Of a DNA stretch of 46,660 nt, positions 26,043 through 36,038 are shown in pieces; the stretch's first letter is position 1; each line of letters opens with the position of its first letter. Made by a program: the position numbers and the translations under genes. Origin of the DNA: Rubrivivax sp. (GTDB lineage Bacteria; Pseudomonadota; Gammaproteobacteria; Burkholderiales; Burkholderiaceae_C); the NCBI GenBank assembly GCA_004210455.1, contig SEFA01000049.1, forward strand, positions 1 through 46,660. Direction: 5' to 3'. The notes below the pieces were generated by a model, which did not search any database, was not told the DNA's origin, and was given only the letters and a program-made list of their open reading frames with translations.

Positions 26043-27326
26043 TCAGCCCGGCTTGACCGTCGCCGTCACGCCGCCTGCCGGACGACCGCGCACAAGCTGA
26101 CGCATCAGCAGCGCCGCGACCAGCGTCGACGCGATGACGACGTAACCCACGTAGGGGAAGTCGTTGACGTGACCGTCCGGTCCGATGTGCACGATGTGCC
26201 CCGCCACCAGGGAGGCCAGCCCGCCGGCGAGCTGCTGCAGCGCCGAATTGATCGCGTTGAACGAGCCGCGCTGCTCCGGCGCCGGCACGCCGGCCAGCGT
26301 CACCTGCGCCGGGATCATGCGGGAGAAGATCCCGACGAACATCACCACGTTGACCACGATCAGCACCCACAGCGGCGACGTGCCCAGGTGGGTGTAGAAC
26401 GCGACGGTCGCGATGGTGATCGCGCAACCTGCGTAGAACACGGGCATCGCGCCGATGCGGTCGGAGAGGCGGCCGATCAGCGGCGAGAACACCAGGGTGC
26501 AGATGCCGGTGATCAGGTAGATGATGGGCAGGTGGTCCAGCGGGATGCCGACGTTGTGCACCACGAAGGCGCTGGCGAAGGGCATCAGCATGAACCCGCC
26601 GGTGGTCAGCAGCGCGGTGAGCGCGAAGGCCAGCTGCTGGCGCGGGATGCGCACCGTCTGGAACAGATGCCGCGCGGCGCTGTGCTGGCCGGTGCCGGCG
26701 GCACCGAGGTGCGCGTTCACCGGCTGCAGCTTGAAGGCGATCACCAGCACCGCGAGCAGCCCGAAGAGCACGATCGCGATGAACGGCGCATGCCAGTCGA
26801 AGCGCGACGCCAGGAAGATCGAGAACGGCAGCCCCAGCACCTGGCTGGCCGCGAAGCCGCCCTGCAGCAGACCCATCACGCGACCGCGCTGCGCCGGCGG
26901 GAACAGGTCGGCGGTGATCGCCATGACGATGGAGCCGATGACGCCGCCGAACAGACCGGTGACGATGCGCGCCGCCAGCAGCGAGGCGAAGCTCGTCGCC
27001 AGCCCGCACCACAGCGTGCCCAGCAGGAAGCCGCAGAAGAAGAACAGCAGCAGCCGCTTGCGGTCGAAGCGGTCGGCGAACCCAGCCGTCAGCAGGCCGG
27101 CGATGCCGGCACTGAAGGCGTAGGCGGAGACGGCCAGGCCGAACTCCCCGGAACTCATGCGCAACGCCGGCATGATCATCACGCCCAGCGGCGACATGAT
27201 CATGAAGTCCAGCACCACCGCGAACTGCAGCAGCGCCATCAACGCGGCGGCCAGCTTCTGATAGGAGGTGAACGGCACGATGGCCGCGGATGCGGCGGGT
27301 ACCGGGGAAGATTTGTTTTCTGACAT
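26043..27326 (-). CDS. MFS transporter, 12-helix drug/metabolite efflux type
   Basis: A 427-residue inner-membrane carrier with about twelve hydrophobic helices in two halves. Motif A-like GFADRFDRKRLLLFFF lies between helices 2 and 3, and its second-half counterpart GRLSDRIGAMPVF later. LPPAQRGRVMGLLQGGF and PAPEQRGSFNAINSALQQL are typical of the DHA1 group of arabinose/chloramphenicol-type exporters. Substrate cannot be read. ATG at 27326 is preferred over upstream in-frame starts because MSENKSS is a normal polar leader. It is divergent from the GAF-GGDEF gene across about 236 bp. Confidence 0.85.
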   Translation of the reverse strand: MSENKSSPVPAASAAIVPFTSYQKLAAALMALLQFAVVLDFMIMSPLGVMIMPALRMSSGEFGLAVSAYAFSAGIAGLLTAGFADRFDRKRLLLFFFCGFLLGTLWCGLATSFASLLAARIVTGLFGGVIGSIVMAITADLFPPAQRGRVMGLLQGGFAASQVLGLPFSIFLASRFDWHAPFIAIVLFGLLAVLVIAFKLQPVNAHLGAAGTGQHSAARHLFQTVRIPRQQLAFALTALLTTGGFMLMPFASAFVVHNVGIPLDHLPIIYLITGICTLVFSPLIGRLSDRIGAMPVFYAGCAITIATVAFYTHLGTSPLWVLIVVNVVMFVGIFSRMIPAQVTLAGVPAPEQRGSFNAINSALQQLAGGLASLVAGHIVHIGPDGHVNDFPYVGYVVIASTLVAALLMRQLVRGRPAGGVTATVKPG

Positions 27327-27562
27327 GGGGCGCGATTCTGCGCATCCCTCGTATCCGCAGCGTAAAGACATGGCCCCCATCGGGAGATTCCCCGAGACGC
27401 GACGGTGCCGGGCCGCAACGTCACCGGAAACAGGGGGTGAATCGCGCGGGCGCCGGGTCTAGACTGGCGGCACGACGGCAGGTGGTCCCGTGCATCGACG
27501 CACCCAGTGCGCGCGCGGAGGCGGCCGTCGCGGGACAGGGAGCGGTCCTTTCGGGGCGGTCG
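27327..27562. other. Divergent intergenic region
   Basis: 236 bp between the MFS transporter and GAF-GGDEF genes. It must carry both promoters. I see TAGACT at 27460-27465 as a possible -10 for the plus-strand gene but no convincing -35. If the GGDEF gene starts at the alternative GTG (27482) rather than ATG 27563, part of this is coding. Confidence 0.3.
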
Positions 27563-28585
27563 ATGCCGAGCCGGGAAGCACTACTCCGCATCATCGAGAT
27601 CCACAGCCAGGTCGCCCAGCTCGGGCTGGACCTGGCGGGCGTGATGTCGCTGTCGGTGCACGGCACGCTGGAGCTCGTGGACGCCGACGGCGCGGCCATC
27701 GAACTCGCGGAAGGCGAAGAACTGGTCTACCGCGCCGTCGCCGGCGCCGCCGGCCACCAGCTCGGCGTGCGCGTGCGCCGCGACGGCAGCCTCTCCGGCA
27801 CCTGCCTGCGCCAGGGCATCCCGCTCATCTGCGAAGACGTGGACACCGACAGCCGCGTCGACCTCGAAGCCTGCCGGCGCGTGGGCCTGCGATCGATGGT
27901 CGTGCTGCCGCTGTCGCACCAGGGCACGCCCGTCGGCGTGCTGAAAGCCTTCTCCTCCCGGGTCCGCAATTTCGGCCAGCGCGAGGTGGAAGTGCTGTCG
28001 CTGATGTCCAAGGTGCTGGGCGCGGCGATGTACTGGGCCACGCGCTACGGCCGGGACGACCTGTTCCACCGCGCCACGCACGACGACATGACCGGGCTGG
28101 CCAACCGCTCGCTGTTCATGGACCGGTTGCGCCACGCCACCGCGGAGGTCGAGCGCGGGGACCCGCCGATCGCCGTCGTGCTGCTGGACATGGACGGGCT
28201 CAAGCACATCAACGACACGCTGGGTCACGCGGCGGGCGACGCGGCGCTGGTCGAGTTCAGCCGCCGCCTGGCAAGCACCACGCGCGAGTCGGACACGGTC
28301 GCCCGCCTGGGCGGCGACGAGTTCGCGATCCTGCTGACGCACGCGGGATCCGCGACGACGCTGGAAGCGACGCTCCAGCGCATCCACGCGGCGGTGGAAG
28401 GCCCCTTCTCCTACGTCGACCGGAGCCTGCCCTTGAAGGCCAGCATGGGCGCCTCGCGCTGCCCGGAGGACTGGCGAGACGCGACGGCGCTGATGGAATG
28501 CGCCGACATGCGGATGTACGAGGCCAAGCGGACGCGGCAAGGACGGGACCGCACGGGACCGATGCCGCTGGAGCCCTCCTGCTGA
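27563..28585 (+). CDS. GAF-GGDEF diguanylate cyclase
   Basis: A 340-residue cytosolic signalling enzyme predicted to make cyclic di-GMP. The N-terminal GAF domain covers about residues 15-165 (LVDADGAAIELAEGEELVYRAVAG, SGTCLRQGIPLICEDVDTD, RSMVVLPLSHQGTPVGVLKAFS). The GGDEF domain (about 175-335) has DMTGLANRSLFMDRL, VVLLDMDGLKHINDTLGHAAGD, the active site RLGGDEFAILL, and the C-terminal MYEAKRTRQGR. The catalytic GGDEF is intact. I see no RxxD product-inhibition site at the usual place ahead of the GGDEF: ESDTVARLGGDEF lacks it. ATG 27563 is a cautious start; GTG 27482 is possible. The response regulator 70 bp downstream is a likely partner. Confidence 0.87.
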   Translation: MPSREALLRIIEIHSQVAQLGLDLAGVMSLSVHGTLELVDADGAAIELAEGEELVYRAVAGAAGHQLGVRVRRDGSLSGTCLRQGIPLICEDVDTDSRVDLEACRRVGLRSMVVLPLSHQGTPVGVLKAFSSRVRNFGQREVEVLSLMSKVLGAAMYWATRYGRDDLFHRATHDDMTGLANRSLFMDRLRHATAEVERGDPPIAVVLLDMDGLKHINDTLGHAAGDAALVEFSRRLASTTRESDTVARLGGDEFAILLTHAGSATTLEATLQRIHAAVEGPFSYVDRSLPLKASMGASRCPEDWRDATALMECADMRMYEAKRTRQGRDRTGPMPLEPSC

Positions 28586-28654
28586 AATCCGGGCTTCCCA
28601 TGTCACCTCGGCTGTTGATAATGGCCCGCGACAAGATCAAGCAGGGAGGAACCG

Positions 28655-29614
28655 ATGACCGACATGGTGTTCGCCGACGAGCTGCCGGACCCCGGCGACG
28701 AAGCCCGATCGCGGCCCCTCGACCCGTGGCTGGTGATGATCGTCGACGACGATCCCGCGGTGCACCAGGTGACCCAGCTGGTCATGGCGGACTTCGAGTT
28801 CGCGGGTCGCAAGCTCCAGTTCCTCAATGCGTACAGCGGCGCGGAAGCCCGCGACCTGCTGCGCGACCGGCAGGACATCGCGCTGATCCTGCTGGACGTG
28901 GTGATGGAGTCGGAACACGCGGGGCTGGACGTGGCGCGCTTCATCAGGGAGGAGCTGCGCAACACCCAGGTGCGCATCGTGCTGCGCACCGGGCAGCCCG
29001 GGCAGGCGCCCGAAGAACACGTCATCAAGACCTACGACATCAACGACTACAAGGAGAAGACCGAGCTGACCAAGCGCAAGCTGATCACGGTCTTCTACTC
29101 GGCGCTGCGGTCGTACCGCGACATCGTGATCCTGTCGCAGTCACGCGCGGCGCTGCGCCGCTCCATCGACGCGATCACGCAGATCCACGACTCGAGCAAT
29201 CTGCGCCACTTCGCATCGGCGCTGCTGGAGCAGGTCGGGCACATGCTCGGCTACCAGGCGCAAGGCCTCTGCGCGAGCCGCATGTACGCAGCCTCCCACG
29301 CGGAAGGCCGGCTGCAGGTGCTCGCGGCGACGTCGGACTACCAGGGACTGCTCGCCGACGCCCAGGTCTCAGACCTGCCCGCCGACGTGCGCGACGCACT
29401 CGACCGCGCGCTGGCCACCCGGCAGAGCAGCTTCGAGGACGGCCGGTTCATCGGCTATTACCGGACGCACTCGGGGAACGAGAGCCTGCTTTACATGGTG
29501 TTGTCGGATCCCCTCGACGACGAAGGCCGGGAAATGCTCGACATCTTCTGCGCCAATGTCGCGATCGCGTATGAAGGGCTGTTGGAGCGGGATCGGGGAC
29601 GCCCGACTCCGTGA
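28655..29614 (+). CDS. Response regulator with DUF3369 domain
   Basis: A 319-residue protein with an N-terminal receiver domain (about residues 25-150: WLVMIVDDDPAVHQVT, phospho-acceptor Asp in ALILLDVVMES, the Lys switch residue in YDINDYKEKTEL). It is followed by a DUF3369-type region (about 170-315: SQSRAALRRSIDAITQIHDSSNLRHFASALLEQ, and GNESLLYMVLSDPLDDEGREMLDIFCANVAIAYEGL). In larger relatives this pair precedes HD-GYP, GGDEF or EAL output domains. Here there is none, so output may go through the GAF-GGDEF enzyme encoded 70 bp upstream. AGGGAGGA lies six bases before ATG 28655. An 84-bp repeat follows the stop. Confidence 0.85.
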   Translation: MTDMVFADELPDPGDEARSRPLDPWLVMIVDDDPAVHQVTQLVMADFEFAGRKLQFLNAYSGAEARDLLRDRQDIALILLDVVMESEHAGLDVARFIREELRNTQVRIVLRTGQPGQAPEEHVIKTYDINDYKEKTELTKRKLITVFYSALRSYRDIVILSQSRAALRRSIDAITQIHDSSNLRHFASALLEQVGHMLGYQAQGLCASRMYAASHAEGRLQVLAATSDYQGLLADAQVSDLPADVRDALDRALATRQSSFEDGRFIGYYRTHSGNESLLYMVLSDPLDDEGREMLDIFCANVAIAYEGLLERDRGRPTP

Positions 29615-29620
29615 TGCCTG

Positions 29621-29704
29621 GCGCGGGCTCTCCACGGGGCATGAGGCCTCGCGTCCGCGAACCTCAAGCCCCCTTCCGGCCCCACCCACACTCGCTGACC
29701 CCGG
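29621..29704 (+). repeat. Dispersed 84-bp intergenic repeat, copy 1
   Basis: Aligns without gaps to 37961-38044, with 66 of 84 bases identical by my count. The core is a hairpin: outer stem TGAGG (29642-29646) with CCTCA (29662-29666), inner stem TCGC/GCGA around the loop GTCC. In copy 2 the outer stem is GGGGG/CCCCC, so two pairs change on both sides. It lies between the response regulator stop and cobS. Confidence 0.65.
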
Positions 29705-29763
29705 ACCGGGCCGGCGGCAAGTTGCGGCTCGTATCATCGCGGCCGGTTCCGCCTTCCGCGCCC

Positions 29764-30558
29764 ATGCATCAAGTCCGCCTGTTCTTCGTCGCCCTGCAGT
29801 TCTTCACCCGCGTGCCCGTGCCGCGATGGGTCGGGTTCGAACCCGCCTGGCTGCAACAGTGTGCGCGCTACTTCCCGCTCGTCGGCGCCGTGATCGGCGG
29901 GTTCTCGGCGCTCGTGCTGTGGGGCGCGCTGCAGCTGTTCCCGGCCACGGTGGCCGTGGGGCTCGCGATGGCCGCCAGCGTCTGGCTGACCGGCGGCTTC
30001 CATGAGGACGGTCTGGCCGACAGCTGCGATGCGCTCGGCGGCGCGGTCTCGCGCGAGAAGGCGCTGACCATCATGAAGGACTCGCGCATCGGCAGCTACG
30101 GCGCGCTCGGCCTCCTCCTCGTGCTGGGACTGAAGGCGACGGTGCTGCTGGGACTCGCGGATATCGACCCGGGCCTCGCGATGGTCGCGATCGTGTGGGC
30201 GCACGTGGCCTCGCGCGCGGCGCCGGTGTGGCTGCTGCACGCGCTGCCCTACGCAGGCGACGCGGAACACGCCAAGGCAAAACCCCTGGCGATGCAGATC
30301 AGTGGGCCGGGGCTTGCCATCGCGCTGGCACTCGTGGCGCTCGCGACGGTCGCCGGCGCCTGGATCACGCCTGAGAACGTGCCGGAGATGCTGGCGGCGG
30401 TGGTGGTCAGCGCAGGCCTGACCTTCTACATGCAATCGATGCTGGAACGCCGCCTGAACGGCTACACCGGCGACACGCTGGGCGCGACGCAGCAGGTCGT
30501 CGAACTGGGCGCGCTGCTGGCGTTCCTGGCGATGGCACCACTGTTCCCGGCGGATTGA
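29764..30558 (+). CDS. cobS: Adenosylcobinamide-GDP ribazoletransferase (cobalamin synthase)
   Basis: Inner-membrane enzyme that joins adenosylcobinamide-GDP to alpha-ribazole (phosphate), the final nucleotide-loop step. The 264-residue polytopic protein has FFVALQFFTRVPVP at the start, RYFPLVGAVIGG, and the catalytic signature LTGGFHEDGLADSCDALGG near residues 78-96. MKDSRIGSYGALGLLLVLGLKATVL and a C-terminal NGYTGDTLGATQQVVELGALL also match CobS. ATG at 29764 directly precedes the family start. It lies 10.5 kb from cobT with unrelated genes between, and is coupled to the phosphatase gene. Confidence 0.95.
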   Translation: MHQVRLFFVALQFFTRVPVPRWVGFEPAWLQQCARYFPLVGAVIGGFSALVLWGALQLFPATVAVGLAMAASVWLTGGFHEDGLADSCDALGGAVSREKALTIMKDSRIGSYGALGLLLVLGLKATVLLGLADIDPGLAMVAIVWAHVASRAAPVWLLHALPYAGDAEHAKAKPLAMQISGPGLAIALALVALATVAGAWITPENVPEMLAAVVVSAGLTFYMQSMLERRLNGYTGDTLGATQQVVELGALLAFLAMAPLFPAD

Positions 30559-30560
30559 GC

Positions 30561-31130
30561 ATGAGCGGCAGGGCGCGTGTCAGCGCGAACGTGCGTGCCG
30601 GCGCCGGCTCCGACATCACCGTCTGGCGGCATCCGCGACCCGAAGGCGCAAAGGGTTTGTGCGTGGGCGCGCGCTGCGACCTGCCGGTGGAACGCCGCCG
30701 CGCCAAGCGGCTTGCGCGTCGCATCCAGGCCCATGCCAGGCGACATCGGCTGCCACACGACGTCTGGACCTCGCCACTGCAACGTTGTGCCGACGTCGGT
30801 CGTTGTCTGAAGCGCTGGGGGTGGCGGCATCGCATCGATGCGGCGCTCTCGGAGATCGACTTCGGCGCGTGGGATGGTCGGCCATGGACGGAGATCCCGA
30901 AGCACGAGATCGACGCCTGGGTCGCGGAGTTCGCGCGCTACGCGCCGGAGGGCGGCGAGTCGCTGACGACGTTGCTCAAGCGCGCCTCCACATGGTCGGG
31001 CGGCGCGCTGGTCGTCAGCCACGGCGGGTGGATGCTGGCGAGACGCTGGGCGCGGGAGCATCCCGACAGACCGCCTAGCGCCGATCAGTGGCCACACCCC
31101 CCCGCCTACTCCGAGCGCTGGGAACTCTGA
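30561..31130 (+). CDS. Histidine phosphatase family protein, probable alpha-ribazole phosphatase
   Basis: A 189-residue phosphoglycerate-mutase-like phosphatase. The catalytic core is VWRHPRPE (the phospho-histidine of the RH motif), WTSPLQRCADVG, the acid residue in LSEIDFGAWDGRPW, and the second histidine in VVSHGGWM. FGAWDGRPW is the CobC/alpha-ribazole phosphatase version of the E..G.W.G motif, and adjacency to cobS supports removal of the 5'-phosphate from alpha-ribazole or adenosylcobalamin phosphate. RHP replaces the usual RHG/RHA. ATG 30561 is used; an in-frame TTG at 30555 overlaps the cobS stop. To avoid confusion with the PLP enzyme at 15491 I give no symbol. Confidence 0.82.
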   Translation: MSGRARVSANVRAGAGSDITVWRHPRPEGAKGLCVGARCDLPVERRRAKRLARRIQAHARRHRLPHDVWTSPLQRCADVGRCLKRWGWRHRIDAALSEIDFGAWDGRPWTEIPKHEIDAWVAEFARYAPEGGESLTTLLKRASTWSGGALVVSHGGWMLARRWAREHPDRPPSADQWPHPPAYSERWEL

Positions 31131-31318
31131 GACCCGACACCTCCTTCATCCTCAGCTATCGAGACGTCTCTCCAACACGCCTCATTCCGAAGGACCACTT
31201 GGGGTTGCCTGCAGAGCGCGTCTTCCACCCAGGGCAACTCCTCGCGGGACATCCGCATCAGTTGAAACGTCGGACAGATGGCCGACTGGTCCGCGACGTC
31301 ATTGATATCCGCCATCAC
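31106..31318 (-). CDS. Possible small protein, 69-70 residues
   Basis: A small minus-strand frame starting at GTG 31318 or ATG 31315. AAGGACGG lies six to nine bases upstream. The product begins MADINDVADQSAICPTFQLMRMSREELPWVEDALC and has no signal peptide, membrane segment or family I recognise. The region is less GC-rich than its surroundings, and its 3' end overlaps the convergent phosphatase gene by 25 bp. The ribosome site and ordinary amino-acid composition argue for a gene; the small size and lack of family argue against. Confidence 0.3.
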   Translation of the reverse strand: MMADINDVADQSAICPTFQLMRMSREELPWVEDALCRQPQVVLRNEACWRDVSIAEDEGGVGSQSSQRSE

Positions 31319-31445
31319 ACCGTCCTTGCGTAGATGCGATTCCGACAGCGTCTCACGACGCTGCGTTCGGTGCCGGAATCAGGGAGCGGTGATCTTGCGC
31401 CGCGGCGTGCGGCGCTTCAATTGCCCGTTCAAGTAGGCGAATGAC

Positions 31446-32332
<887 letters not shown>

Positions 32333-32340
32333 GGGCGGGA

Positions 32341-33036
32341 TTATCCGCCGCGGCGCAGCAGGCGGTAATGCACCGCCCCGGCCCGCCCTTCCTTCCACAC
32401 GGACAAGCCCAACTCCGCCGGCGCCTCGATCGCCTCCGGCGACTCCAGGTAGATCAGGCCGTTCCCGGCCAGCAGCGGTGCGGCCGCGGCAAGTGCGTCG
32501 ACGAACAGACCGTCCGCGAACGGCGGATCCAGGAAGATCAGGTCGAACGATCCCGGCGTCCCGCGACGCATCCACGCGAGCGCATCGGCATTCGCGATCG
32601 TCATCGGCACCGTGCCGTCCTTGTCCAGCCGCTTGAGGTTGGCACGCAATGCGTTCGCGAGCGTCGCATCGCGCTCCAGCAAGGTCACGCCGGTCGCGCC
32701 GCGCGAGGCGGCCTCGAAGCCCAGCGCGCCGCTGCCGGCGAAGGCGTCCAGCACGCGCAAGCCCGCCAGGTCTTGCCCCAGCCAGTTGAACAGCGTCTCC
32801 CGCACCCGGTCGGGCGTGGGACGCAGACCGACCACGTACGGCACCGGCAGCTTGGACCGCTTCCAGACGCCGCCGACGATGCGGACCTCGCCCGGTCCCG
32901 CCTCGCGCGGACGCGGCTTGACCGCGCCCTTGCCCACCGTCACCCGCGGACCGGGCCGGCCAGCGCGGCGCAGGCCGTCGATCTCCGGGGTCTGATCACG
33001 TTCACGGCCTTTGGCTCGCCCACTGGAGTTGCTCAT
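32341..33036 (-). CDS. rsmD: 16S rRNA (guanine966-N2)-methyltransferase RsmD
   Basis: Methylates G966 of 16S rRNA during small-subunit assembly. The 231-residue product has a basic, disordered N-terminal extension of about 50 residues ([17 protein letters not shown] to PRPREAGPG), then [33 protein letters not shown], the SAM motif [20 protein letters not shown], and the catalytic motif [10 protein letters not shown]. Its ATG overlaps the hisF stop (ATGA), so its translation is tied to the his genes. hisI and hisE usually follow hisF in this order; rsmD stands in their place. Confidence 0.92.
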   Translation of the reverse strand: MSNSSGRAKGRERDQTPEIDGLRRAGRPGPRVTVGKGAVKPRPREAGPGEVRIVGGVWKRSKLPVPYVVGLRPTPDRVRETLFNWLGQDLAGLRVLDAFAGSGALGFEAASRGATGVTLLERDATLANALRANLKRLDKDGTVPMTIANADALAWMRRGTPGSFDLIFLDPPFADGLFVDALAAAAPLLAGNGLIYLESPEAIEAPAELGLSVWKEGRAGAVHYRLLRRGG

Positions 33037-33803
33037 TGGCGGACCGGGATGCCCTGCGACGCCATCAGCGCCTTGGCTTCGCCGACGGTGTGATCGCCGT
33101 AGTGGAAGATGCTTGCGGCCAGCACCGCGTCGGCGCCGCCCTTCGTGATGCCGTCGGCCAGATCCTGCAAGGAACCGACGCCGCCCGAGGCGATCACCGG
33201 CACGCCCACCGCGTCCGACACCGCGCGCGTCAGCGCCAGGTCGAAGCCGCTCTTCGTGCCGTCGCGGTCCATGCTGGTCAACAGGATTTCGCCGGCGCCG
33301 AACTCGGCCATGCGCGTGGCCCATTCGACCGCGTCCAGGCCCGTGTTCTTGCGGCCGCCGTGCGTATAGACGTCCCAGCCGGTGCTGCCGTCGGCGTTCT
33401 GACGGCGCTTGGCATCGATGGCGACGACGATGCACTGCGCGCCGTATTTGTCCGAGGCCGCGCGGATCAATTCGGGATCGGCCACCGCCGCCGAGTTGAA
33501 ACTCACCTTGTCCGCCCCCGCGTTCAGCAGCCGCCGGACGTCGGCGACCGAGCGCACGCCCCCGCCGACCGTCAGCGGAATGAAGACCTGCGAGGCCACT
33601 CGTTCGATGATCGGCAGGATCAGGTCGCGGCCGTCGCTGGTCGCCGTGATGTCGAGGAAGGTCAGTTCGTCGGCGCCCTGCTCGTTGTAGCGGGCCGCGA
33701 TCTCGACCGGATCGCCGGCGTCGCGCAGCTCGACGAAATTGATGCCCTTGACGACGCGACCGCCGGTCACGTCCAGGCACGGGATGATCCGCTTGGCCAG
33801 CAC
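33033..33803 (-). CDS. hisF: Imidazole glycerol phosphate synthase, cyclase subunit
   Basis: With HisH converts PRFAR to imidazole glycerol phosphate and AICAR. The 256-residue (beta/alpha)8 barrel shows [32 protein letters not shown] with catalytic Asp11, [44 protein letters not shown], the second catalytic Asp in [14 protein letters not shown], and [10 protein letters not shown]. Starts at GTG 33803, only 3 bp after the hisA stop, with GGAGA just upstream. Confidence 0.96.
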   Translation of the reverse strand: MLAKRIIPCLDVTGGRVVKGINFVELRDAGDPVEIAARYNEQGADELTFLDITATSDGRDLILPIIERVASQVFIPLTVGGGVRSVADVRRLLNAGADKVSFNSAAVADPELIRAASDKYGAQCIVVAIDAKRRQNADGSTGWDVYTHGGRKNTGLDAVEWATRMAEFGAGEILLTSMDRDGTKSGFDLALTRAVSDAVGVPVIASGGVGSLQDLADGITKGGADAVLAASIFHYGDHTVGEAKALMASQGIPVRQ

Positions 33804-33806
33804 CGG

Positions 33807-34550
33807 TCAGTCTCCGTTCAGCTCGTCGGCGCGTCGCTGCGCACCGGCGAAGTCGAGATCGCCGGTATAGATCGCGCGGCCGCAGATCACGCCGCTCACC
33901 CCTTCGGATTCGACCGCGCAGAGCGCCTCGATGTCGGCGAGGTTCGACAAGCCGCCCGAGGCGATCACCGGGATGGACAGCGCCTGCGCCAGCTTCACCG
34001 TCGCGTCGATGTTGATGCCGGTCAGCATGCCGTCGCGGCCGATGTCGGTGTAGATCACGCCCTCGATGCCGTAGTCCTCGAACTTCTTCGCCAGGTCGAT
34101 CACCTCGTGGCCGGTGAGCTTGCTCCAGCCGTCGGTGGCCACCTTGCCGTCCTTGGCGTCCAGGCCCACGATGATGTGGCCGCCGAAGGCCGAGGCCGCG
34201 TCCTGCAGGAAACCGGGGTTCTTCACCGCGGCCGTCCCGATGATCACGTACGACAGGCCGTCGTCGAGGTAGCGCTCGATCGTGTCCAGGTCGCGGATGC
34301 CGCCGCCCAGCTGCACGGGGATGTCGTCACCGACCTCGCGCAGGATCGCCTTGATGGCCGCCTCGTTGACCGGCTTGCCCGCGAAGGCGCCGTTCAGGTC
34401 CACGAGGTGCAGGCGCCGTGCGCCCGCATCGACCCATCGTCGCGCCATCTCGGCGGGATCCTCGCCGAAGGTCGTGGAGTCGTTCATGTCGCCTTGCTTG
34501 AGGCGGACGCATTTGCCGTCTTTCAGGTCGATCGCGGGAATCAGCAGCAT
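33807..34550 (-). CDS. hisA: ProFAR isomerase (HisA)
   Basis: Isomerises ProFAR to PRFAR in histidine synthesis. The 247-residue half-barrel-duplicated enzyme has [20 protein letters not shown] with catalytic Asp8, [35 protein letters not shown], a second catalytic Asp in [14 protein letters not shown], and [16 protein letters not shown] at 34550. A gap of about 100 bp separates it from hisH. PriA-type dual function is not suggested, as the organism is not actinobacterial. Confidence 0.96.
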   Translation of the reverse strand: MLLIPAIDLKDGKCVRLKQGDMNDSTTFGEDPAEMARRWVDAGARRLHLVDLNGAFAGKPVNEAAIKAILREVGDDIPVQLGGGIRDLDTIERYLDDGLSYVIIGTAAVKNPGFLQDAASAFGGHIIVGLDAKDGKVATDGWSKLTGHEVIDLAKKFEDYGIEGVIYTDIGRDGMLTGINIDATVKLAQALSIPVIASGGLSNLADIEALCAVESEGVSGVICGRAIYTGDLDFAGAQRRADELNGD

Positions 34551-34652
34551 GGCCGAGGCAGTGGGGGTGAAGGAAAGGGAAGTGTTCGGAGGAACTCGAG
34601 AACAGCGCTGGCGACGTCGACGGCACCGGGCCGGCAGCCCGGCGTCCGGCCG

Positions 34653-35357
34653 TCAGGGCGTCCAGTGCAGGAAATTGCGATACAGGGCGAGCCCGGACGC
34701 GGCACTTTTCTCGGGGTGGAATTGGGTGGCAAAAATGTTATCCCGCGCCACCGCACAGGTAAAGCGCGGGCCGTACTCGCTCTGACCGACGCTGTCGCGC
34801 GGGTCCGACGTCTCGGCATAGAAGCTGTGCACGAAGTAGAACCAGCTCTCGTCGGGCACCTCGCCCCAGACCGGATGCGACCGCGTCTGGTGTACGCGGT
34901 TCCAGCCCATCTGCGGCACCTTGTAGCGGCTGCCGTCGGGCTGCAGTTGGCCGTCGAGCCGGAAACGCTTCACGCGCCCCGGGATCAGGCCCAGTCCGGG
35001 CGTGTCCTGCTCCTCGCTGTGGTCGAGCAGCATCTGCATCCCCACGCACACGCCCATCAGCGGCTTGCGCGCGGCGGCGTCGAGCACCGCTTCCTTCAGG
35101 CCGCTGTCGGCGAGTTCGCGCATGCAGTCGCGCATCGCGCCCTGGCCGGGCAGGACGATGCGCTCGGCGGCGTAGACCTCGTCGGGCTCGGAGGTGATGA
35201 CGACACGCACGCCCTGGTCCTGCGCCGCCTTGATCACCGCCTGCGACACCGACCTGAGGTTGCCCATGCCGTAGTCGACGACCGCGACGGTGCGCGGCCG
35301 GGAGACAGTGGAGGCGGTGGAGCCGGCGGAGCCGGTGGAGTCTTCGGAGGCGCTCAC
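34653..35357 (-). CDS. hisH: Imidazole glycerol phosphate synthase, glutaminase subunit
   Basis: Glutamine amidotransferase partner of HisF. The 234-residue product has [18 protein letters not shown] after the leader, the nucleophile Cys in [10 protein letters not shown], and the His/Glu pair in ATQFHPEKS near the C-terminus. It begins at GTG 35357 overlapping the hisB stop. Residues 2-16 ([16 protein letters not shown]) are a low-complexity extension encoded by 9-bp repeats and are not part of the fold, which normally starts at the VAVVDYG strand. No internal start with a better ribosome site is obvious, so I keep the extension. Confidence 0.94.
   Translation of the reverse strand: MSASEDSTGSAGSTASTVSRPRTVAVVDYGMGNLRSVSQAVIKAAQDQGVRVVITSEPDEVYAAERIVLPGQGAMRDCMRELADSGLKEAVLDAAARKPLMGVCVGMQMLLDHSEEQDTPGLGLIPGRVKRFRLDGQLQPDGSRYKVPQMGWNRVHQTRSHPVWGEVPDESWFYFVHSFYAETSDPRDSVGQSEYGPRFTCAVARDNIFATQFHPEKSAASGLALYRNFLHWTP
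35308..35352. repeat. 9-bp repeat array encoding the hisH N-terminus
   Basis: Five 9-bp units on the plus strand: GTGGAGGCG, GTGGAGCCG, GCGGAGCCG, GTGGAGTCT, TCGGAGGCG, starting at 35308, 35317, 35326, 35335 and 35344. On the coding strand they give [15 protein letters not shown]. The array ends five bases from the hisH start codon. The core resembles the btuD-cobB repeat. Confidence 0.65.
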
Positions 35358-35950
35358 AGCGTGCCCTTCGTCGAGGGGATGACACCGGCCGAACGCGGAT
35401 CCAGCGTCATGGCCATCCGCAGCGCGCGGCCGAAGGCCTTGAACATCGTCTCGCACTGGTGATGCGCGTTGTGGCCCTTGAGGTTGTCCACGTGCAGCGA
35501 TACCAGCGCATGATTGACGAAGCCCTGGAAGAACTCGTAGGTCAGCTGCGTGTCGAAGGCGCCGACCGATCCGGCGGTGAACTTGACGTCCATCGCCAGG
35601 CCGGGACGGCCCGAGAAGTCGACCACCACGCGCGACAGGGCCTCGTCCAGCGGCACGTAGCTGTGGCCGTAGCGGGTGAGCCCCTTCTTGTCGCCGACCG
35701 CCTGCGCGACGGCCATGCCCAGCGTGATGCCGACGTCCTCGACCGTGTGGTGCCCGTCGATGTGCAGGTCGCCCTTGGCCTCGATGTCGAGGTCGATCAA
35801 CCCGTGACGGGCGATCTGGTCGAGCATGTGGTCGAAGAACCCGATGCCGGTGTTCAGCGACGCCTGCCCGGTGCCGTCCAGATTCACGCGCACGCGGATC
35901 TGCGTTTCCTTGGTGTCGCGGCGGACTTCGGCGATGCGTTCGGAGCTCAT
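35354..35950 (-). CDS. hisB: Imidazoleglycerol-phosphate dehydratase
   Basis: Dehydrates imidazole glycerol phosphate to imidazole acetol phosphate. The 198-residue monofunctional enzyme has the manganese-binding histidine motifs [28 protein letters not shown], and the mirrored pair [34 protein letters not shown]. No histidinol-phosphate phosphatase domain is fused. ATG at 35950. The upstream minus-strand sequence is pyrimidine-rich (a 9-bp repeat at 35965-35991) with no clear ribosome site. Confidence 0.96.
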   Translation of the reverse strand: MSSERIAEVRRDTKETQIRVRVNLDGTGQASLNTGIGFFDHMLDQIARHGLIDLDIEAKGDLHIDGHHTVEDVGITLGMAVAQAVGDKKGLTRYGHSYVPLDEALSRVVVDFSGRPGLAMDVKFTAGSVGAFDTQLTYEFFQGFVNHALVSLHVDNLKGHNAHHQCETMFKAFGRALRMAMTLDPRSAGVIPSTKGTL

Positions 35951-35964
35951 GGGGATTCCAGGGA

Positions 35965-35991
35965 GATCAGGAGGATCAGGAGGGTCAGGGA
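35965..35991. repeat. 9-bp tandem repeat in the hisC-hisB gap
   Basis: GATCAGGAG at 35965-35973 and 35974-35982, then a variant GGTCAGGGA at 35983-35991. It lies 15 bp upstream of the hisB ATG, where the minus strand reads as CTCCTGATC units and offers no Shine-Dalgarno sequence. Confidence 0.65.
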
Positions 35992-36038
35992 GGGACAGTG
36001 AACCTTCAGGCTTGCATCAGGCTTGCTTCGGATCGGCG

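Noticed and set aside
30766-30790. GCCACTG-like core resembling a B12 box near cobalamin genes
   Set aside because: It lies inside the phosphatase reading frame encoding the conserved WTSPLQRC motif, and no surrounding riboswitch stems are visible. Any cobalamin riboswitch would more likely be upstream of btuB, outside the window.
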